Shown here: positions 20,183 to 22,423 of the stretch, one piece after another
How positions within the stretch are numbered: the first letter of the stretch is position 1
Layout: each line of letters opens with the position of its first letter
NCBI GenBank assembly: GCA_947374535.1
Contig: CANCCJ010000037.1
Location: forward strand, 1 to 22,423
From: Comamonadaceae bacterium
GTDB lineage: Bacteria > Pseudomonadota > Gammaproteobacteria > Burkholderiales > Burkholderiaceae
Length of the DNA stretch: 22,423 bases
Direction: 5' to 3'
Notes under the pieces: model-generated
Seen by the model: the letters and a program-made list of their open reading frames with translations, nothing else
The model's database searches: none
Told to the model about the DNA's origin: nothing
Made by a program: the position numbers and the translations under genes

Positions 20183-20258
20183 TGGTGGGACCAGCGGGGG
20201 TCGAACCCACGACAAACGGATTAAAAGTCCGCTGCTCTACCAACTGAGCTATGGTCCC
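20183..20258 (-). tRNA. tRNA-Lys (anticodon UUU)
   Basis: A 76-nt cloverleaf reads from 20258. The acceptor stem GGGACCA pairs with TGGTCCC. The D arm has AGCTCAGTTGGTAGAGC. The anticodon loop CTTTTAA (anticodon TTT) is closed by the GCGGA/TCCGT stem. The T arm has GGTTCGAACCC, and CCA is encoded. Its 3' end is a likely old attachment site for the element whose integrase remnant lies just downstream. Confidence 0.97.
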
Positions 20259-20298
20259 ATCACACGAGGTATTTGACGTTTATTTCGTACCCCGCGAA

Positions 20299-20335
20299 GC
20301 CTAAAAGTATAACGTATTTTTCACGGTTTTAGCAA
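20299..20335 (-). promoter_or_regulatory. Promoter of tRNA-Lys
   Basis: On the minus strand, TTGCTA (20335-20330) and TATACT (20311-20306) are 18 nt apart. A GC-rich stretch (GGCTTCGCGGGG) follows, typical of the discriminator of stringently controlled stable-RNA promoters. The predicted start near 20299 leaves a ~40-nt leader before the tRNA. The -35 lies inside the last codons of tcdA. Confidence 0.5.
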
Positions 20336-21097
20336 TGGGCGGGAAGAAATTTGATCGAGCACCCATCCCGCAGCGCATTGACCAAAAGTCGCCGTCACGC
20401 TGACCACAGAACCGTAGCCACTGCAGTTCAATGAGCCGTCACCTTGCATATTGCAACTGGCATCAGGCGATGCCACCGCCTCACGGCTGAACACACAGAC
20501 AATGCCTATTTTTTTGCCATCACGCGCCGCACCGTGTTCGCGGCGAAGGTTGTAGCGTAGTTTGGCCAAGAGCGGATCGTGGCTGGTGTGGCACAAGTCG
20601 TCGATGTCCACTTTGTGTGCCAGCCGCTTGCCGCCAGCGGCACCCACTGTGATAAAAAAGCCATTTTGCTTCAAGGCCCAAGCAGCCATGGCCGTTTTGG
20701 CTTTGACCTGATCGCAGGCGTCAACCACGGCATCCACCGCTGCGCCATTCAAGATGCTGGGCCAGTTGCTGGGTTCCACAAAGTCTTCGATACAGCTCAC
20801 CTCACACGCAGGGTTGATGTGGGCAATGCGCTGGCGCATAGCTTCGACTTTGGCCATGCCAAGTGTGTCATCGAGGGCATGAATTTGTCGGTTGATGTTG
20901 GACTCGGACACGTTGTCGAGGTCAATCAGTGTCAAGTGCCCCACCCCACTGCGCGCCAAGGCCTCCACCGTCCACGACCCCACGCCGCCCACGCCCACGA
21001 CCACCACATGCGCGGCACGAATACGCGCTGCACCGTTGACGCCGTACAAACGTTCTAAACCGCCAAAACGGCGGGCGGTGACAGAAGATTCAAGCAC
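20321..21097 (-). CDS. tcdA: tRNA threonylcarbamoyladenosine dehydratase TcdA
   Basis: From GTG at 21097 the product has 258 residues, an E1-like/ThiF-fold enzyme that uses ATP to convert t6A37 in tRNAs to its cyclic form ct6A. The nucleotide site is VVGVGGVGSW (residues 33-42), followed by LIDLDNVSESNINRQIHAL, the mid-domain FVEPSN and DACDQVKAK, and the late AxPDASC and GSVVSVTATFG segments of TcdA. The frame is open further upstream, but those residues lie in the transporter gene and are not family-like. The chosen start overlaps the transporter stop by 8 nt, implying coupling. It ends 62 nt before a tRNA that is itself a t6A37 carrier. Confidence 0.9.
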   Translation of the reverse strand: MLESSVTARRFGGLERLYGVNGAARIRAAHVVVVGVGGVGSWTVEALARSGVGHLTLIDLDNVSESNINRQIHALDDTLGMAKVEAMRQRIAHINPACEVSCIEDFVEPSNWPSILNGAAVDAVVDACDQVKAKTAMAAWALKQNGFFITVGAAGGKRLAHKVDIDDLCHTSHDPLLAKLRYNLRREHGAARDGKKIGIVCVFSREAVASPDASCNMQGDGSLNCSGYGSVVSVTATFGQCAAGWVLDQISSRPLLKP

Positions 21098-22172
21098 AGG
21101 CGGTGCGCTCCAAGCGCGCGGCTTGTTGGCGCAACGAAACCACAGCCCCCACCAAGATAGCTGCCAACGCCATGAACGCATTGAGGCTCAAAGTCGAAAT
21201 GCCGCTCAAGCCTTGGCCAAACGTGCAGCCCATCGCGGTCACCCCGCCAACGCCCATCAAGACGCCGCCAAACAAGTGTTGGCCCAAATCGCGCGCGTCG
21301 GCAAAGCCTTCCCAGCGGAAAGTTTGGCTCAGCAGCGCCGAGGCGGCAGAGCCCAAAACGACCCCCGCCACGGCAACCACGCCTGTCGTCAGCACCTTAG
21401 ATTGGTCGCTGTAGAACATCAGCCAGTCTAAGGTGGACGCCACCGGCGCCACAAAACTCAAGGCTTCGATGCGCCCCGAACTGGTCGCCAAATAAACAGC
21501 CTCCAAGGTTTCTGGATGTTCTGGCACAAAGCCCAAATGGCCACTGACCCACCACATGGCGACCACAAGGCTGCCCACCCCGACGCCAGCCAAAAGGCTG
21601 TCTAGGGTCCAAAAATCTTTGTGGCGAAGCGTCAGCACAAGCAAAACTCCGCCCAAGATGTAACCCAAGCCAGGAATGGCCAAGAACCCGAGGGTTGCAC
21701 CCGTGGGAATTTCGGTGAACCAAGTGTCCACCGTGTTCACACGCAGCACGGCCGTGATGCCTTTGAGTGTGGCAAAAGCGCTCACGCCCATCGCCATGAA
21801 TACCACCACCGATTTGAGGTTGCCGCCACCGATGCGCACCAAGGTTTTGTTGCCGCAACCCGAGGCGATGACCATCCCGTAGCCAAACATCAAGCCTCCC
21901 ACCCAAGTAGACAGCCACATGAACCGGGTACTGAAATAAAGGGTTTTGCTTGGGTCAATGAGCCCAAAATCAGCCAGTGCAGCAAAACCAACCATGGCAA
22001 CGCCAATGGCACAGAGCCATTGGCGGGCACGCGTCCAGTCGCCCATGTGGACCACATCCGACACCGCGCCCATGGTGCAGAAATGTGTACGTTGGCTGAT
22101 CGCCCCCAGCAGCGCGCCGGCTAAAAAAAAGGCCCAAAGGACCTCTTGGGTGAGCGCGGCTAAGGCACTCAC
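21090..22172 (-). CDS. YeeE/YedE family sulfur-compound transporter (TsuA-like)
   Basis: This 360-residue inner-membrane protein has about nine to ten hydrophobic segments. The family's conserved cysteine motifs are all there: THFCTMG (Cys32), ASGCGNKT (Cys106) and AMGCTFGQGLSG (Cys316). In characterised members these cysteines line a path for thiosulfate; other members have been linked to selenium or other sulfur species, so the substrate here is only inferred. The gene starts with GTG at 22172, overlapping the cpoB stop by 4 nt (GTGA). It overlaps tcdA at its end. No TusA/SirA-like partner is visible in the window. Confidence 0.85.
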   Translation of the reverse strand: MSALAALTQEVLWAFFLAGALLGAISQRTHFCTMGAVSDVVHMGDWTRARQWLCAIGVAMVGFAALADFGLIDPSKTLYFSTRFMWLSTWVGGLMFGYGMVIASGCGNKTLVRIGGGNLKSVVVFMAMGVSAFATLKGITAVLRVNTVDTWFTEIPTGATLGFLAIPGLGYILGGVLLVLTLRHKDFWTLDSLLAGVGVGSLVVAMWWVSGHLGFVPEHPETLEAVYLATSSGRIEALSFVAPVASTLDWLMFYSDQSKVLTTGVVAVAGVVLGSAASALLSQTFRWEGFADARDLGQHLFGGVLMGVGGVTAMGCTFGQGLSGISTLSLNAFMALAAILVGAVVSLRQQAARLERTACA

Positions 22173-22423
22173 TTGAGCTTCGCCAAGCGTTCAGTGGCAG
22201 CACTGGCCGCCTCTGTGTGGGGATAAGTTTTCACGACTTCTGCCAAGGTCTTGCGCGCCGCCTTGATGTCTTTCAACTCCAACTGACAGTTGGCCAACGA
22301 CAGCATTGAATCTGCCGCACGCATGTGGTTCGGGGCTTTACTCAGCAAAACGTTGAAGTTTTTGATGGCGTTGTTGTAATCGCGGCTGGCGTATTGAGCA
22401 TTACCCACCCAAAACAACGAGGG
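22169..22423 (-). CDS. cpoB: Cell division coordinator CpoB (YbgF), C-terminal part
   Basis: The frame is open to the window edge, so only the last ~84 residues are seen. They form tetratricopeptide-type helical repeats (PSLFWVGNAQYASRDYNNAI, then NCQLELKDIKAARKTLAEVV) and end in ERLAKLK. This matches the C-terminal domain of CpoB, a periplasmic protein that works with Tol-Pal to couple peptidoglycan synthesis and outer-membrane constriction. tolB and pal are expected to the right, outside the window. Another TPR protein cannot be excluded from this fragment alone. Confidence 0.8.
   Translation of the reverse strand, partial: PSLFWVGNAQYASRDYNNAIKNFNVLLSKAPNHMRAADSMLSLANCQLELKDIKAARKTLAEVVKTYPHTEAASAATERLAKLK

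Noticed and set aside
21098..21181. Longer N-terminus for TcdA from 21181
   Set aside because: Those residues (Trp/Arg-rich) are out-of-frame translation of the transporter's C-terminus and do not resemble the TcdA N-terminus.

Overview
The window looks like a chromosomal segment of a betaproteobacterium of the order Burkholderiales, probably Comamonadaceae (Limnohabitans/Rhodoferax-like). That placement is inferred from the gene order (a hpt-like gene, then smc, zipA, ligA, def; next to it dapC-dapD-dapE-prmB-yheS), from the protein sequences and from the high GC of the core genes. No database search was possible.

Left part (1-8535): the 3' end of glnD reads rightward into a probable two-way terminator. 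Facing it is a tight leftward operon: a small Hpt-domain gene, smc, a zipA-like gene, ligA and def. It joins chromosome segregation, division, DNA ligation and N-terminal protein processing, with gaps of only 9-28 nt. Middle part (8559-14807): a rightward operon of dapC, dapD and dapE, three steps of the succinylase route to diaminopimelate and lysine. It is translationally coupled by ATGA overlaps to prmB (ribosomal protein L3 methyltransferase) and the ABC-F ATPase gene yheS. The Hpt gene and dapC are divergent, with only 23 nt between starts. An HTTM-family membrane protein gene and a 171-codon partner (14804-16149, leftward) follow; the HTTM gene shares its stop codon bases with yheS.

Accessory part (16150-20045): base composition drops visibly to AT-rich. 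The region holds a decayed coding remnant (16275-16642), AT-rich palindrome and short-repeat sequence, a large serralysin-like metalloprotease with RTX repeats and an Ig-like domain (16684-19821), and a frameshifted, truncated tyrosine-integrase N-terminus (19793-20045) lying just past the 3' end of a tRNA-Lys gene. This is the classic layout of an eroded element integrated at a tRNA gene, with the protease as surviving cargo. The protease gene starts exactly where integrase similarity ends. It also carries a nine-G tract inside its coding sequence, upstream of the expected C-terminal secretion region, so slippage could switch secretion.

Right part (20183-22423): tRNA-Lys(UUU) with its own promoter and terminator. 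Upstream of it is a leftward cluster cpoB (partial) - yedE-like sulfur transporter gene - tcdA, joined by 4- and 8-nt overlaps. TcdA acts on the t6A37 base found in tRNA-Lys, encoded next door. No CRISPR array, rRNA or intact insertion sequence was seen.
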